Assembly (NCBI GenBank): GCA_002104945.1
Contig: MCFH01000034.1
Location: forward strand, 434,001 to 498,000
Length of the DNA: 64,000 nucleotides
Reading direction: 5' to 3'
DNA from: Piromyces finnis
Taxonomy: Eukaryota > Neocallimastigomycota > Neocallimastigomycetes > Neocallimastigales > Neocallimastigaceae
This document shows positions 62,724 through 64,000 of this stretch, piece after piece. Below the pieces are notes generated by a model. It was given only the letters and a program-made list of their open reading frames with translations. It did not search any database and was not told the origin of the DNA. The position numbers and the translations under genes were made by a program. Numbering within the stretch: position 1 is the stretch's first letter; every line of letters begins with the position of its first letter.

Positions 62724-64000
62724 ATGGAAGATATAAAAATATTAAGTTATAATATATTCCTAAGACCACCGCCAGTTCATGATAAACTCTCGGATTATAA
62801 GGATGAAGTGAGTATACCTATATCGCCTAGTTATACACTGTCTCATTTAATATAATATAAAGTTGTATTTTTTTTAAAAAAAAAAATAGGATTCTAACAC
62901 TGTATATACTCTTTTTAAAAATTATATTTACTCGGGATAAAATTAATAAATTAAAATATATATATTTCCAAACGAATAATTGTAAATCCTCGTTATCAAT
63001 AGAGAGTAAAATTAATTGGTGAAAAAGTTATTCCAAATTATGATATTATTGCTTTTGAAGAAGCCTTCGGAAGTCTTAATAAAAGAGTAATACAATCAAC
63101 CATTTAAAATCAATAAAAAGGATATATATATATATAAAAAAGAAAGAAGAGTAAAAGAAGAAAGGCTAAATCTATTTAAATTTTATTATAAATATATATA
63201 TATATATATATATAATTTAATAGAGAGAATCTTTAATACAATATGGTAAAGATAATGGTTTAAATTATCATTATTCCGATGCATCTCAATCTATTTGTAA
63301 TTTAAAAGTAGATGGTGGTTTACTATTTTTAAGTAAATATCCAATAGTTGAAAAAGACAAGATTGAATATCCAAGAGGTTGTCATAGTGATTGGTAAATA
63401 TTATTAAAAAAAAAAACCCTCTTAAATAATATCTTAAAAATAAATTATCATCATCATGAGGAGGAAGGGAGATAGATTTTGTACAGCATTAGATAGATCC
63501 ATGTTGACATGCATAAATAATGTGTGTGTTATACCTTGTATTTCAATCATATCAACTGTTTTAATTTGAATATCTATAAATTTTTTTTTTTTTTTACAAC
63601 TATAATCAATATAAAAAAAATTTTTTTTCAAACTTTTAAAATGTGTTCATTTTATAAATAGCTATATAAATAATATTAAATATAAATATTAATATATATA
63701 TTATTCTAATTATGTATATATAAAAGGCTTGCCATCAAAGGTTCTTTATATTTAAGATTAAAGGTTGGAAATGATAAGCATATTAATATTTTTTCCACTC
63801 ATTTACAAGCTTCTTATGATGAATACCCAACTCCAGATTCTAAATCAGTCAAGGTTAGAATGAAGCAAGCTCTTATCCTACATAAATTCATTTATCAACA
63901 TATGAAAAAACATGAAAATGAACCTTGCTTTGTTATGGGTGATTTTAATGTTGATGGTGTTCGACCACCAGAAGAAATTGAAAATAAAGGATGGTATACA
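62724..64000 (+). CDS. Endonuclease/exonuclease/phosphatase-fold hydrolase, neutral sphingomyelinase-like (partial)
   Basis: Exons 62724-62807, 63003-63086, 63224-63393 and 63727 to beyond the window edge; the 3' part is missing. The visible residues carry the EEP-fold metal and catalytic motifs in order: ILSYNIF (N10), AFEEAF (E47), GGLLFLSKYPI, FSTHLQASY and VMGDFNVDG. In this fold they bind Mg and activate water for phosphodiester hydrolysis. The THLQA and early SYNxF patterns are closest to neutral sphingomyelinases/phospholipase C-like members, but DNases and inositol phosphatases share the fold, so the substrate is uncertain. No signal peptide is seen at the N-terminus, suggesting a cytosolic start. 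Introns are GT-AG and the three joins are in frame. Confidence 0.87.

Overview
The window is eukaryotic, extremely AT-rich nuclear DNA. It has long A/T homopolymer tracts, many simple-sequence repeats, and intron-rich protein genes with short GT-AG introns. Gene content points to an early-diverging fungus: a yeast-type GUP1 acyltransferase, an AcrB-like coiled-coil membrane protein known from fungi, an STE14-type methyltransferase, and an AdhE-type alcohol dehydrogenase domain typical of anaerobic metabolism. An intronless bacterial-looking HAD phosphatase suggests gene uptake from bacteria. Together these fit an anaerobic gut fungus (Neocallimastigomycota). That is an inference; no rRNA or other phylogenetic marker is present.

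I support 17 protein genes, and the coordinates given are genomic spans. 1.2-12.3 kb: AdhE-like ADH (-), TTLL12 homologue (-), CSA/ERCC8 WD40 repair factor (+). 15.2-21.8 kb: choline/ethanolamine phosphotransferase (+) converging on VPS45 (-). 21.8-27.9 kb: a 6.1-kb gap without genes, holding tandem repeats and hairpins. 27.9-40.0 kb: AcrB-like protein (+), small Apq12-like membrane protein (-), GUP1 (-), DUF2462 protein (+), ICMT/STE14 (+). 40.7-50.1 kb: SF3A2 (-), FCP1-like phosphatase (+), CTNNBL1 (+). 50.6-57.3 kb: an unrecognised coiled-coil protein (-) and a mucin-like type I membrane glycoprotein (-). 59.4-64 kb: Cof-type HAD phosphatase (+) and an endonuclease/exonuclease/phosphatase-fold (neutral sphingomyelinase-like) gene cut by the window edge (+).

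The genes are unlinked housekeeping functions, with no operon or metabolic cluster. SF3A2 and CTNNBL1 are both spliceosome components, and VPS45, ICMT, GUP1 and the phosphotransferase serve membranes. I rebuilt all multi-exon genes by hand; each model closes exactly in frame, except the last, which runs off the window.

The most unusual content is in gene structure. The ADH gene needs a 10-nt exon and appears to use a 3-nt exon (GCC) that restores a conserved proline. The FCP1-like gene needs a 14-nt exon. ICMT contains what looks like a U12-type AT-AC intron with an exact ATATCCTTT donor. The ADH protein has also lost two of its four metal ligands, and TTLL12 carries an inserted UBA-like segment.
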